Positions 34,993-44,009 of a stretch of DNA of 58,953 nt are shown one piece after another (positions within the stretch are counted from its first letter, which is position 1; the number at the start of each line of letters is the position of its first letter). The notes beneath the pieces are model-generated. The model was not told where the DNA came from and searched no databases. It was given only the letters and a program-made list of their open reading frames with translations. Source of the DNA: Lachnospiraceae bacterium (lineage in GTDB: Bacteria; Bacillota; Clostridia; Lachnospirales; Lachnospiraceae); contig JAILLW010000029.1 of assembly GCA_024692955.1 (NCBI GenBank), positions 1-58,953 of the forward strand, in the 5' to 3' direction. A program made the translations under genes and the position numbers.

Positions 34993-35008
34993 TACTTGTA
35001 TACAAGTA
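34993..35008 (+). promoter_or_regulatory. GntR-type operator
   Basis: Perfect 16-bp palindrome TACTTGTATACAAGTA, about 6 bp after the predicted transcription start and 22 bp before the GntR start codon. The TTGTATACAA core equals that at 22009-22018 in front of the citrate operon, which has its own FCD GntR regulator. Probable autoregulatory roadblock site. Confidence 0.75.
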
Positions 35009-35029
35009 GACGAGTTATAAAATACGAAA

Positions 35030-35704
35030 ATGATTATCACGGATAAACTTGCGGGGGAGACCGCCAGAGATTACGCCCTCCGCATACTGACAGACAATAT
35101 CAGATCTTTGGGACTTGAACCGGGAACCGCTATCAGCGAAAACGAACTCGCCATGGAACTCGGCCTTTCCCGTACACCGGTGAGAGAGGCGATCATTGAG
35201 CTTTCCAAGATCCAGATCATCGAAACCTATCCCCAGAGAGGGAATTTCGTGGCTCTGATCGATCCGGATCTCGTTGAGGAAACAAGATTCTTAAGAAGGA
35301 TCCTGGATATCGCGGTGATCGAAGAAGCCTGTGACCTTGCAGATGAAGAGGATCTCGCCGAGATGTCGGAGAACATCGAGCTTCAGGAATTCTATCTCGG
35401 AAAGCAGATGGCCGATAAGATATATCCTCTTGACAACGCCTTTCATAAACTTATCTACAGGGCTGCGGCAAAAGAACTGATCTTTAATATGCGATCCACC
35501 GTAATGCTTCATTTTGACCGGGTGCGCACTCTTTCCGTTGAAGCGGTAAAGGATATGAAGATCGTAAAGGATCACCGGGAGATGTACGAAGCGATCCGGA
35601 ATAAGGATAAAGAATGGGGCGCTGAACTCGTTGTAAAGCATATGAACCGTTATAACGTGGATCAGCAGCTGATCAGGGATCAGTATCCCCAGTATTTCAA
35701 ATAA
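35030..35704 (+). CDS. GntR-family regulator (FCD) of the aldouronate operon
   Basis: 224 residues. Winged helix-turn-helix at about 10-80 with ENELAMELGLSRTPVREAIIELSK; FCD domain at about 85-215 with the expected ligand/metal residues in LDNAFHKLIYRAA, KDHREMYEAI and VVKHMNRY. As first gene of the glucuronoxylan operon it is most likely a repressor released by a uronate or its catabolite, analogous to UxuR/ExuR-type GntR proteins; the effector is inferred. No convincing ribosome site precedes the ATG at 35030 (short A-rich leader), which may keep its level low. The permease gene follows after 13 bp. Confidence 0.85.
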   Translation: MIITDKLAGETARDYALRILTDNIRSLGLEPGTAISENELAMELGLSRTPVREAIIELSKIQIIETYPQRGNFVALIDPDLVEETRFLRRILDIAVIEEACDLADEEDLAEMSENIELQEFYLGKQMADKIYPLDNAFHKLIYRAAAKELIFNMRSTVMLHFDRVRTLSVEAVKDMKIVKDHREMYEAIRNKDKEWGAELVVKHMNRYNVDQQLIRDQYPQYFK

Positions 35705-35717
35705 AGGAGAGGGATCC

Positions 35718-36683
35718 ATGAGCGAAGTGAAGGCAAAGTCCCGCGGGAATAAAGAAGTGGTGACGAAGAAACCGTTCAATATGTCTTACATCCGAAGATA
35801 CTGGCAGCTGTATGCGCTTCTTGTACTGCCGGTCGTTTATCTTATCATGTTCAAGTATGTGCCGATGTGGTACGTTCTCATCGCTTTCAAGAAATACAGT
35901 ATCGTACAGAAGATCTGGGAGATGCCCTGGGCCAAGAACCACGGCTTCGAGTATTTCATAAAGGCCTTCAAGACTCCTGATTTCCGTACTTCATTAAAGA
36001 ATACGATCTGGCTGAATCTTCTGGATCTGGTGGTCGGATTTCCGGTTCCCATCATATTTGCCCTGATCCTGAACGAACTTCGTTTCAAGTTTTTCAAAAA
36101 GACGGTACAGACCATCGCCTATATGCCGCATTTCCTTTCCTGGGTCATCATATACGGACTGGCAATTCAGGTATTCGCTCCGACAACGGGTCTTATCAAT
36201 ATCCTTGTACAGAACCTCGGCTTTGAGCCGATCCCCTTCCTGAACGAAGGTCATCACTGGGTTCGAACCTATATCGGCCTCGGAATCTGGCAGTCCTTCG
36301 GCTGGAATTCCATTATCTATCTGGCCGCCATCGCCGGGATCTCGCCGGAACTTTATGAAGCGGCATCCGTGGACGGGGCCGGAAGATTCTCCAAGATGTG
36401 GCACATTACGCTGCCCGGCATCAAGCCGACGATCATCGTTCTCCTCATCATGGCACTAGGAAATATTATCGGGTCCGGTTTCGACCGTCCCTTCGCTTTG
36501 CAGAACAATCTGGTAATGAAAAACGCGGAAGTGATCGCAACCTATGTGTACAAGGCCGGTATCAAAGGCTCCCAGTTCTCGCTGACCACAGCGGTGGGAC
36601 TGTTCCAGTCGGTAGTCGGCGTGATCTTCCTGCTTCTTGCGAACTGGCTCGCCAGGAAGTTCGGCGAACGCGGACTCTGGTAA
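35718..36683 (+). CDS. ABC transporter permease, LplB type (aldouronate import)
   Basis: 321 residues with six predicted membrane segments and the binding-protein-dependent permease EAA loop (YEAASVDGAGRFSKMWHITLPGIKPT). Sequence style matches the LplB group, usually annotated as putative aldouronate transport permease. It would form the import channel with the second permease at 36697 and receive substrate from the lipoprotein at 37647. No ATPase gene is in the operon; such systems often share an MsmX-type ATPase encoded elsewhere. A ribosome site (AAAGGAGAGG) precedes ATG 35718. Confidence 0.92.
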   Translation: MSEVKAKSRGNKEVVTKKPFNMSYIRRYWQLYALLVLPVVYLIMFKYVPMWYVLIAFKKYSIVQKIWEMPWAKNHGFEYFIKAFKTPDFRTSLKNTIWLNLLDLVVGFPVPIIFALILNELRFKFFKKTVQTIAYMPHFLSWVIIYGLAIQVFAPTTGLINILVQNLGFEPIPFLNEGHHWVRTYIGLGIWQSFGWNSIIYLAAIAGISPELYEAASVDGAGRFSKMWHITLPGIKPTIIVLLIMALGNIIGSGFDRPFALQNNLVMKNAEVIATYVYKAGIKGSQFSLTTAVGLFQSVVGVIFLLLANWLARKFGERGLW

Positions 36684-36696
36684 GGAGGGTTTTATC

Positions 36697-37584
36697 ATGG
36701 AAGAGAACAGAATGATACATTCCTTTAGATCGAAGGTAGGTGACTGGGTATTCGTTATCATATGCGTGATCATCAGTCTGATCTGCCTGCTCCCGATGGT
36801 AAACCTTCTTGCAAGATCACTTTCCGGAGTTGATTATCTGGTAAAGCATGAAGTTTATCTCTGGCCGAAGGGCTGGAATCTGGAAGCTTATAAAACGGTC
36901 CTTGATGATGCGAAGTATATCAGAGCCTTCGTCTGGACGGCAGTGCTTACCGTGATCTGCACGATCCTTTCCCTCTTTATGACGACGATCTGTGCCTATC
37001 CACTGATCTTTCCCCATTTAAAGGGCAGAGGCTTTGTGAACATCCTGATCACCATTACGATGTTCTTTAACGCGGGTACCATCCCGAACTATCTTCTGAT
37101 GAAGGACTACGGTCTTCTTGAAAACCCGCTGGTACTCATCGTGCCGGGATGCTTAAGTGTTTACAACATGATCATCATGCGCAGCTTCTTTTACGGGATC
37201 CCGGATTCCTTAAGAGAGTCCGCGGAGATCGACGGGGCTTCCTTCTTCCGGATCCTCGCTTCGATTTATGTACCGCTTTCCAAGCCGGTAATGGCGACTC
37301 TTGCGCTTTTCTACGCAGTCGGCCGCTGGAACGGATATTATGATGCGCTGATGTACATTAAAAAGAAAAAGGAGCTTTATCCCCTCCAGTTGCTTCTTTA
37401 CAACATTCTGAACAATATCAATCAGGTAGAGGTGGCGACGCAGGAAGGCTTCTCGCAGCCGGGGCTTTCGGAATCGCTGAAGGCGGCGATCGTAATGTTC
37501 TCAACGATCCCGATCCTGTGTATCTATCCTTTCCTGCAGAAATACTTCATCCACGGCGTAACTCTTGGTGCCGTAAAAGAGTGA
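36697..37584 (+). CDS. ABC transporter permease, YtcP type (aldouronate import)
   Basis: 295 residues, six predicted membrane segments, EAA-like loop RESAEIDGASFFRILASIYVPLSKP. It resembles the YtcP/carbohydrate permease group that pairs with LplB-type permeases. The C-terminus ends FIHGVTLGAVKE, characteristic of this family. ATG 36697 is preceded by TAAGGAGGGTTTTATC, 13 bp after the first permease stop; the longer frame from 36637 overlaps that gene. Inner membrane partner in oligouronide uptake (inferred from context). Confidence 0.92.
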   Translation: MEENRMIHSFRSKVGDWVFVIICVIISLICLLPMVNLLARSLSGVDYLVKHEVYLWPKGWNLEAYKTVLDDAKYIRAFVWTAVLTVICTILSLFMTTICAYPLIFPHLKGRGFVNILITITMFFNAGTIPNYLLMKDYGLLENPLVLIVPGCLSVYNMIIMRSFFYGIPDSLRESAEIDGASFFRILASIYVPLSKPVMATLALFYAVGRWNGYYDALMYIKKKKELYPLQLLLYNILNNINQVEVATQEGFSQPGLSESLKAAIVMFSTIPILCIYPFLQKYFIHGVTLGAVKE

Positions 37585-37591
37585 TTCGTTA

Positions 37592-37630
37592 ATGAAGATC
37601 ACAACGATCTTTATGTTATAGCATCTTCAT
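37592..37630 (+). promoter_or_regulatory. two mutually exclusive hairpins before the binding-protein gene
   Basis: ATGAAGAT (37592-37599) can pair with ATCTTCAT (37623-37630), directly before the ribosome site GAAGGGAGG. The overlapping AAGATC (37595-37600) can instead pair with GATCTT (37606-37611). A folding switch or mRNA stabiliser for the abundant binding protein is possible. Confidence 0.4.
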
Positions 37631-37646
37631 GAAGGGAGGCTTAGTA

Positions 37647-39401
37647 ATGAAGAAAAAAGTTCTATCTCTGATCCTTGCATCCGCTATGGTTATTTCCCTT
37701 GCGGCATGCGGAAGCTCCTCCAATGACAGTTCGGCTGCAACTGCTCCCGACACGAGCTCAACGGAGACGACAACAGCTGCGGACACCACATCGACCGATA
37801 CGGCGTCCACAGACACGGCTGCAGATACTGCTACGGAAGAAGAGGCAGCACCCGCATCCGAACTTACCGACGGCAAATTTGCCGAGACCAGACACATCAC
37901 GGTTGAGGTTTATGACCGTGGCAACGACAACGGATCCGATCCTACCAACAATATGTACACCGAGTTCATCAAGAAGGGTATGATGGATCAGCACAACGTG
38001 GAAGTTGAATTCGTAGCGGTACCCCGCTGGACGGAAGTTGATGACATCAACAACCTCCTTGCGGCAGGCGATGCTCCCGACATCTGCGTGACCTACAGCT
38101 ATCCTACGGTTCTTTCCTATGCTCAGATGGGCGGTATCATCGACCTGAAGGACTATGTGGAAGAGTACAAGGCTGACACCCAGAACCTCTGGAACTGGCT
38201 GGGCGATACCAATATGCTCTGGGATAAGGATCCCAAGACCGGTTCCCTCTGGGCAATCGAAGGAAAGAGAGCCGAGCAGGAGAGGATCGTTACCTTCGTA
38301 CGTCAGGACTGGCTTGATACTTTAGGGCTCAAGACTCCTACCACGAGACAGGAATTCGAAGATATGCTCATCGCGTTCCGTGACAATGCGGACACCCTGC
38401 TTGGCAAGGATGCTTCCAAGATGGTTCCTTTCTCAGTAAGCAAGGATATCGGCTGGAGAACCGCGAACCTGCTTGCTTCCTTCCTTGACCCCAATATCTC
38501 CGACAGAGAATTCTACATCAACGGTTTCGATGACAGACTTGTGACCCAGACCTCCACGAAGGAAGCCGTAAGACTTCTCAACAAGTGGTACAACGACGGC
38601 CTTATAAGAAAAGATTTCGCGATCTATGATGATGATACGGCTGAAGACGATATGATCAAGTCCGGTTATGTAGGTGCTTTCATGCACAACTGGGATATGC
38701 CTTTCCGTAACGGTGAGGACAGCTACAACTCAAACCTTCGTCGTCTGGTAGGCGAAAATGCGAAGTTTGTTGCGATCGATCCTTTCGAGAACGCGGCAGG
38801 CAAGCATGCGAAGTTCCTTTACAGCTCCGCAGGCGACAGAAAGATCTTCTTCCCGACCACGAATGATGAAGTTCTTGCTTCCTTCCTGTATCTTGATTTC
38901 ATCAGCGATCCTGCCACGATCAAGTATCTGCAGGCCGGTGATGAAGGCGTAACGCATGAGGTCCTTGACAGCGGCGCGATCCAGATCATCGCTGCGGAAG
39001 GCGACGCGATCCAGAATTCCGGAAAGAACATCGACTACACCATCACCTGCAACGGCACCTACTTCGGTGATACCGCTCTTGCGGATCTCTCCAGAGCTTA
39101 CGGTTATGCCGATCAGGATCCCGAGCTTGTAAGCCAGGCTGATAAGATCTCCCTTACGGACGGTATTGCTCCGATCAATGTAAACGTTGGTGAGATCAGC
39201 GCGGAAGCCGGTGTCGGCGATACCCTCTCTTCCAAGAGAGATCAGATCTATGACAACGCGGTAGTTGCTCCCGTAGCTGACTTTGATTCCACCTGGGACA
39301 GCTTTATGGATGATTACCTTTCGTCCGGCGGACAGGACATCATGGATGAGCGTGCGGCGAAGTGGGAAGAGTACTTCGGCGATGCGGATATGCTTCCGTA
39401 A
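37647..39401 (+). CDS. solute-binding lipoprotein, LplA type (aldouronate import)
   Basis: 584 residues. Lipobox SLAAC with lipidated Cys21, then a Ser/Thr/Ala/Asp-rich linker to about residue 66 and an extracellular solute-binding domain of the LplA/family-1 type (TNNMYTEFIKKGMMDQHNVEVEFVAVPRW, LAAGDAPDICVTYSYP). It is the membrane-tethered receptor that hands oligosaccharide to the two permeases encoded just upstream. ATG 37647 has GGGAGG before it. A strong stem-loop with T run follows the gene at 39442, so most transcripts probably end here, giving more binding protein than downstream enzymes. Confidence 0.93.
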   Translation: MKKKVLSLILASAMVISLAACGSSSNDSSAATAPDTSSTETTTAADTTSTDTASTDTAADTATEEEAAPASELTDGKFAETRHITVEVYDRGNDNGSDPTNNMYTEFIKKGMMDQHNVEVEFVAVPRWTEVDDINNLLAAGDAPDICVTYSYPTVLSYAQMGGIIDLKDYVEEYKADTQNLWNWLGDTNMLWDKDPKTGSLWAIEGKRAEQERIVTFVRQDWLDTLGLKTPTTRQEFEDMLIAFRDNADTLLGKDASKMVPFSVSKDIGWRTANLLASFLDPNISDREFYINGFDDRLVTQTSTKEAVRLLNKWYNDGLIRKDFAIYDDDTAEDDMIKSGYVGAFMHNWDMPFRNGEDSYNSNLRRLVGENAKFVAIDPFENAAGKHAKFLYSSAGDRKIFFPTTNDEVLASFLYLDFISDPATIKYLQAGDEGVTHEVLDSGAIQIIAAEGDAIQNSGKNIDYTITCNGTYFGDTALADLSRAYGYADQDPELVSQADKISLTDGIAPINVNVGEISAEAGVGDTLSSKRDQIYDNAVVAPVADFDSTWDSFMDDYLSSGGQDIMDERAAKWEEYFGDADMLP

Positions 39402-39441
39402 TGATGTTCCCTTGCCTTTAACTCAGGCTTAATGTATGATG

Positions 39442-39474
39442 GGCCGGGGAGAATAATTTTCTCCCCGGTCATTT
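39442..39474 (+). terminator. intergenic terminator/attenuator after the binding-protein gene
   Basis: GGCCGGGGAGA (39442-39452) pairs over 11 bp (one G-T) with TCTCCCCGGTC (39460-39470), followed by ATTTTA. The short T run may allow partial read-through into the GH2-uxuA-uxuB-GH67-GH3 genes, which have no obvious promoter of their own. Confidence 0.7.
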
Positions 39475-39509
39475 TACAAACCCCCGACGCGCGAAAGGAC
39501 TCTGGAGGA

Positions 39510-42500
39510 ATGGAAAGAAAAACTCTCTTTAACGATCAATGGAAAATGAAGCTTCTGGAGTACAAAGAAGAGAATCTTTGTCTTCCCGAAGAGCCATTTG
39601 ACGGCTTTGAGCCCGTTACCGTTCCAAATGATGCGCTGATCGGCAATTCGTATGAACTCTACAGGGACTGCATCCTCTGGTATATGAGGCCCCTTTCTTT
39701 TACCCCGGATCCGGATAAGCGGTATTTCCTTTATTTTGAAGGCGTATATATGGATTCTTCCGTTTATGTGAACGGCAAAAAAGCGGGAGACTGGGCCTAC
39801 GGATACACTTCCTTTTCCTTTGAGATCACGGATCTTGTAAGTAAGCCCGATGACAGGATCTTTGTCGGGATACGCCATAAATCTCCGAATACCCGCTGGT
39901 ACGGCGGCCCCGGGATCAATCGTAACGTATTTCTTTATGAAGTCCCGAAAACCTTTATAGCCCTCGATTCCCTTTATATCCACACAGATAAGCCGGATAA
40001 CGAATATCAGGTCAGGGTTTCCTTTGAGGTCGATTCTTCGGAAAAAGAAACCGGTGATCTGGAGTCGGTATATGAGATCCTTGATCCCGAAGGGGAGTCT
40101 GTTTATCTTTCCCCCAGAATTCCTGTTTATACGGACGGTCCGGGGGTCATGATGATCATGGGGCTTAAGGATGTTTCCGAATGGAGCCCGAAGAGCCCGG
40201 TTCTCTACAGGATGAGGATCGCCTTATATGAAAACGGGGTACTTACCGATAAAACGGAAAGCACCTTCGGCTTCCGCACCGTTTTATTCACAACGGACCG
40301 CGGCTTTTTCCTGAACGGAGAGCATATCAAGCTTAAAGGAGTATGTCTTCATACCGACGGCGGCTGCATCGGGATGGCATTTCATCGTGATATGGCGAAA
40401 AAGCAGCTTCTCCTTATGAAGGAAATGGGAGCGAACGCGATCCGGTTTGCGCACAATCCGCCTGCTCCGGAGTTTCTTGATCTTTGCGATGAATACGGAA
40501 TGCTGGTCATGGATGAAGCTTTTGACTGCTGGCGAACTTCCAAAACGGAATTCGACTATGCGCGTTTCTTTGATGAGTGGCACGAAAAGGATATGGAATC
40601 CTTCGTGAAGAGGGACAGGAATCATCCCTGTGTCATCATGTGGAGTATCGGAAACGAGATCTATGATACCCATAAGGATGCAGAGGAAGGTGCAAAGACC
40701 ACCGCGAAACTTATGGAACTGGTATACCGCTTTGATCCTTCGAACAATGCTTATCCCACTCTCTGTTCCAATTATATGAGCTGGGAAAATACGCAGCGGT
40801 CTGCCGATGTGATCAAACTGATCGGATACAATTATACGGAAAGACTATACGAGGAGCATCACCGGGCGCATCCTGACTGGATCATCTTCGGATCGGAAAC
40901 CTGCTCATGCGTTCAGAGCCGAGGCATCTATCATTTTCCGCTTTCGAAACCGATGCTCTGTGATGCGGATGAACAGTGTTCCTCCCTGGGTAACAGCACA
41001 ACGAGCTGGGGTGCTCCGGATCATGATTTCTGCATTTCCACGGAACGTGATACTGATTTTTCTCTCGGACAGTTCCTCTGGGCCGGGATCGACTATCTCG
41101 GAGAGCCCACACCCTATCATACGAAGAATTCCTATCTCGGGATCTGCGATACGGCGCTTTTCCCGAAAGATGCCTATTATCTCTATCAGGCGGAATGGGC
41201 GGATCCGGTAAAACCCGTGATCCATCTGCTTCCGTACTGGGATTTTAACGAAGGACAGATGATCGATGTCCGGATCTCGTCGAACGCCGGAATGACGGAA
41301 CTCTTCCTTAACGGAAGATCTTGCGGGAAAAAGACGATCGATCACAGCCACGGAAGATCATTCTATGCGGATTACAGGATCCCTTATGAAAAAGGAGAAC
41401 TGAAGGCCGTATCATACGATAAAAACGGGGAAGTCCTCCTGGAAACAAAAGAATCATCCTTCGGTGAAGTAAAGACATTGCTTCTTATCAAAGACGGTAT
41501 GACTTCGAAAGAAGGAACCCCTGTACTTGAATGGGAATCCGAAAAAGGCGCGGATCATCTTTATTTTGTAGAGATCAACGGTCTTGATGAATACGGCCGG
41601 GAAGTAAGGAATGCGAACAGAAGAGTACACGTGCGCGTAACCGGCGCCGGATACCTTTACGGTATTGATAACGGTGACAGTACGGATTATGATTCCTTTA
41701 AGGGGACTTCCAAAAGAATGTTCGGAGGAAAGCTCCTTGCGGTGATCCGTTCGGACAAAGAAGGCGGAACGATCCGCGTGGAAGCTTCTCTGGATGAAAA
41801 AGACATTCCCGTAAGAAAGATCGAGCTTCAAAGGGAAGAGGAAGGCATTCTTACTCCGGATGACAACGACCGGAAAGTAGCCGTTAAGGTTCTTCCGGAA
41901 ATCGCGAAGGATCCGGATATCAGATTTGAGATCACGAACGAGGCAGGGGTTATGATCGGCAATGCCGTGATCATCCGTGATGAGAGCGAACCCGGACTTC
42001 TTACGATCCGGGCGAAGGGAGACGGACCGTTTTATCTCCGGGCCCTTTCTCTTGAAAACGGAAAAGTAAAGGTGATCTCGACGCTCGATTTTGAGGCATC
42101 CGGTTTCGGAAGCCTGATCCTTGATCCCTATGAGTTCGTATCCGGATCTCTTTATACGGAATCGGGAGGAGAGATCGGAACCGGGATCGAGAACGGTATA
42201 TGCATCATGCCTCTTTCGGATTCATTTATCGCCTTTGAGAACCTCGATTTTAAAAGCGGATCGGATGAGGTCACGATCCCTTTCTTCGAGCTTGAAAGCC
42301 GTCCTTTTGATATCACCTTCTATGAGGGGATACCCGGAAAAGAAGGAAGCAGGATCATCGGTCACGGAACCTTTGATAAAAAGATGATTTGGAACGTATA
42401 TCAGGAGGAAACCTTTAAACTGGATCATCGCCTGAAAGGTGTTACAACCTTTGCAATCGGGATCAAAGATCATAAAACGCATATCAAAGGCTTCCGCTTT

Positions 42501-42887
42501 ACAAAGGCGGATACGGCTTTTGAGGAAAGATCCGCAACGGAAGCGGACGGGATCTACGGAGACAGCTTCCGGATCGAAAAGGATGCCGTATGCGGCATTA
42601 CCAATAACGTATCCCTGATCTTTGAAGATATGGATTTTAAAGAGGAAGGTACGGACCGGATACTGATCACGGGTCATACGAAGCTTCCGAACAATTCAAT
42701 CCATATGATATTTGAAAACGGGAACGAAAAGCGGCACGAGGTCTTTGAATTCCGGGGAACGGACAATTACGTATCGAAGGAATTCGGCTTTTCGCCGATC
42801 AGGGGAAGCGGGAAGCTTACCTTCCTTTTCCTTCCCGGATCAGAATTTGATTTTCAGAGTTTTCGGTTTTATAAAAAAGAACAGTAA
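39510..42887 (+). CDS. glycoside hydrolase family 2 protein (beta-galactosidase-like)
   Basis: 1,125 residues. N-terminal jelly-roll and Ig-like domains (about 1-270), TIM-barrel with acid/base Glu383 in WSIGNEIYD and nucleophile Glu463 in FGSETCS, then a DUF4982-like domain (about 650-790) and a C-terminal part with two beta-sandwich modules resembling CBM6-type carbohydrate-binding repeats. The segment KNSYLGICDTALFPKDAYYLYQ after the nucleophile fits the beta-galactosidase branch, and the NxK carboxylate-binding motif of beta-glucuronidases is not apparent. No signal peptide, so it would act on imported oligosaccharides. In this operon it may remove a sugar capping the glucuronate side chain; that is speculative. 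ATG 39510 is immediately preceded by GGAGGA; a longer frame begins upstream inside the attenuator. Confidence 0.85.
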   Translation: MERKTLFNDQWKMKLLEYKEENLCLPEEPFDGFEPVTVPNDALIGNSYELYRDCILWYMRPLSFTPDPDKRYFLYFEGVYMDSSVYVNGKKAGDWAYGYTSFSFEITDLVSKPDDRIFVGIRHKSPNTRWYGGPGINRNVFLYEVPKTFIALDSLYIHTDKPDNEYQVRVSFEVDSSEKETGDLESVYEILDPEGESVYLSPRIPVYTDGPGVMMIMGLKDVSEWSPKSPVLYRMRIALYENGVLTDKTESTFGFRTVLFTTDRGFFLNGEHIKLKGVCLHTDGGCIGMAFHRDMAKKQLLLMKEMGANAIRFAHNPPAPEFLDLCDEYGMLVMDEAFDCWRTSKTEFDYARFFDEWHEKDMESFVKRDRNHPCVIMWSIGNEIYDTHKDAEEGAKTTAKLMELVYRFDPSNNAYPTLCSNYMSWENTQRSADVIKLIGYNYTERLYEEHHRAHPDWIIFGSETCSCVQSRGIYHFPLSKPMLCDADEQCSSLGNSTTSWGAPDHDFCISTERDTDFSLGQFLWAGIDYLGEPTPYHTKNSYLGICDTALFPKDAYYLYQAEWADPVKPVIHLLPYWDFNEGQMIDVRISSNAGMTELFLNGRSCGKKTIDHSHGRSFYADYRIPYEKGELKAVSYDKNGEVLLETKESSFGEVKTLLLIKDGMTSKEGTPVLEWESEKGADHLYFVEINGLDEYGREVRNANRRVHVRVTGAGYLYGIDNGDSTDYDSFKGTSKRMFGGKLLAVIRSDKEGGTIRVEASLDEKDIPVRKIELQREEEGILTPDDNDRKVAVKVLPEIAKDPDIRFEITNEAGVMIGNAVIIRDESEPGLLTIRAKGDGPFYLRALSLENGKVKVISTLDFEASGFGSLILDPYEFVSGSLYTESGGEIGTGIENGICIMPLSDSFIAFENLDFKSGSDEVTIPFFELESRPFDITFYEGIPGKEGSRIIGHGTFDKKMIWNVYQEETFKLDHRLKGVTTFAIGIKDHKTHIKGFRFTKADTAFEERSATEADGIYGDSFRIEKDAVCGITNNVSLIFEDMDFKEEGTDRILITGHTKLPNNSIHMIFENGNEKRHEVFEFRGTDNYVSKEFGFSPIRGSGKLTFLFLPGSEFDFQSFRFYKKEQ

Positions 42888-42902
42888 GGAGACGAACAAA
42901 TC

Positions 42903-43970
42903 ATGGAAATGACATTACGCTGGTATGGATCACGGTTTGACACCGTAAGTCTTAAGGAGATCCGGCAGATTCCGGGTGTGACCGGAGTGATCACGACCCT
43001 TTATGACACTTCGCCCGGTGAAGTCTGGAGCAGGGAAAGGATCCGCGCCCTGAAAAGAGAGATCGAAGAAGCCGGTCTTCATATATCCGGCATCGAGTCG
43101 GTCAATGTACATGATTCGATCAAGATCGGCGATAAGGACAGGGATCTATATATCGATCATTACATCGAAACCCTTAAGAATCTCGGGGAAGAAGACATTC
43201 ACCTCGTATGCTATAACTTTATGCCGGTATTTGACTGGACGAGGACCGAACTTGCAAGAAAACGTCCCGACGGTTCCACTGTGCTTGCGTATAATCAGGC
43301 TGCCGTTGATGCCCTGAAGCCGGAAGATATGTTCGCATCCATCAGCAAAGACAGTAACGGAGCGGTACTTCCCGGATGGGAGCCGGAACGTATGGAAAAG
43401 ATAAAGGAGCTGTTCGAGGCCTACAAGGACGTGGATGAGGAAAAGCTTTTCGCGAATCTGAAGTACTTTCTCGAGAAGATCATGCCGGTATGCAATGAAT
43501 ATGACATCAAAATGGCGATCCATCCGGACGATCCGGCCTGGAGTGTTTTCGGGCTTCCCCGGATCATCATCAATCTTCCGAATATCAAAAGGATGATGAG
43601 CATGGTGGATGATGTTCATAACGGAGTTACCTTCTGCGCCGGATCCTACGGCACCAACCGCGCAAACGACCTTCCCCTAATGATCCGCTCCCTGAAGGGC
43701 AGGATCCATTTCGCCCATGTCAGAAATCTGAAATTCAATTCGGATGATGATTTTGAAGAAGCAGCGCATCTTTCCTCCGACGGAAGCTTCGATATGTATG
43801 AGATCATGAAGGCTCTGTATGACATCGGATTTGACGGGCCGATCCGCCCGGATCACGGAAGGATGATCTGGGACGAAGTCGCGATGCCCGGTTACGGATT
43901 ATATGACAGGGCACTTGGTGCCACTTATCTGAACGGTCTTTGGGAAGCGATCGTAAAAGCGAACGCCTGA
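42903..43970 (+). CDS. uxuA: D-mannonate dehydratase
   Basis: 355 residues, full length for UxuA, the cytoplasmic enzyme that dehydrates D-mannonate to 2-keto-3-deoxygluconate using a divalent metal. The N-terminus MTLRWYGSRFDTVSLKEIRQIPGVTGV-like start (RWYG followed by a GVTG strand), YNFMPVFDWTR, MAIHPDDPAW and the C-terminal RPDHGRMIWDE are typical of the family. Start ATG 42903 follows AAGGAGACG at a 15-bp distance from the GH2 stop. It is directly followed by uxuB, the standard pair in hexuronate catabolism. Confidence 0.96.
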   Translation: MEMTLRWYGSRFDTVSLKEIRQIPGVTGVITTLYDTSPGEVWSRERIRALKREIEEAGLHISGIESVNVHDSIKIGDKDRDLYIDHYIETLKNLGEEDIHLVCYNFMPVFDWTRTELARKRPDGSTVLAYNQAAVDALKPEDMFASISKDSNGAVLPGWEPERMEKIKELFEAYKDVDEEKLFANLKYFLEKIMPVCNEYDIKMAIHPDDPAWSVFGLPRIIINLPNIKRMMSMVDDVHNGVTFCAGSYGTNRANDLPLMIRSLKGRIHFAHVRNLKFNSDDDFEEAAHLSSDGSFDMYEIMKALYDIGFDGPIRPDHGRMIWDEVAMPGYGLYDRALGATYLNGLWEAIVKANA

Positions 43971-44009
43971 TCCGGGGACGAAAAACACACTGGTAAAAAA
44001 CGAGGCAGA

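Noticed and set aside
39510-42887. Beta-glucuronidase assignment for the GH2 enzyme
   Set aside because: The NxK carboxylate-binding motif was not found at the expected place; the sequence there resembles beta-galactosidases.
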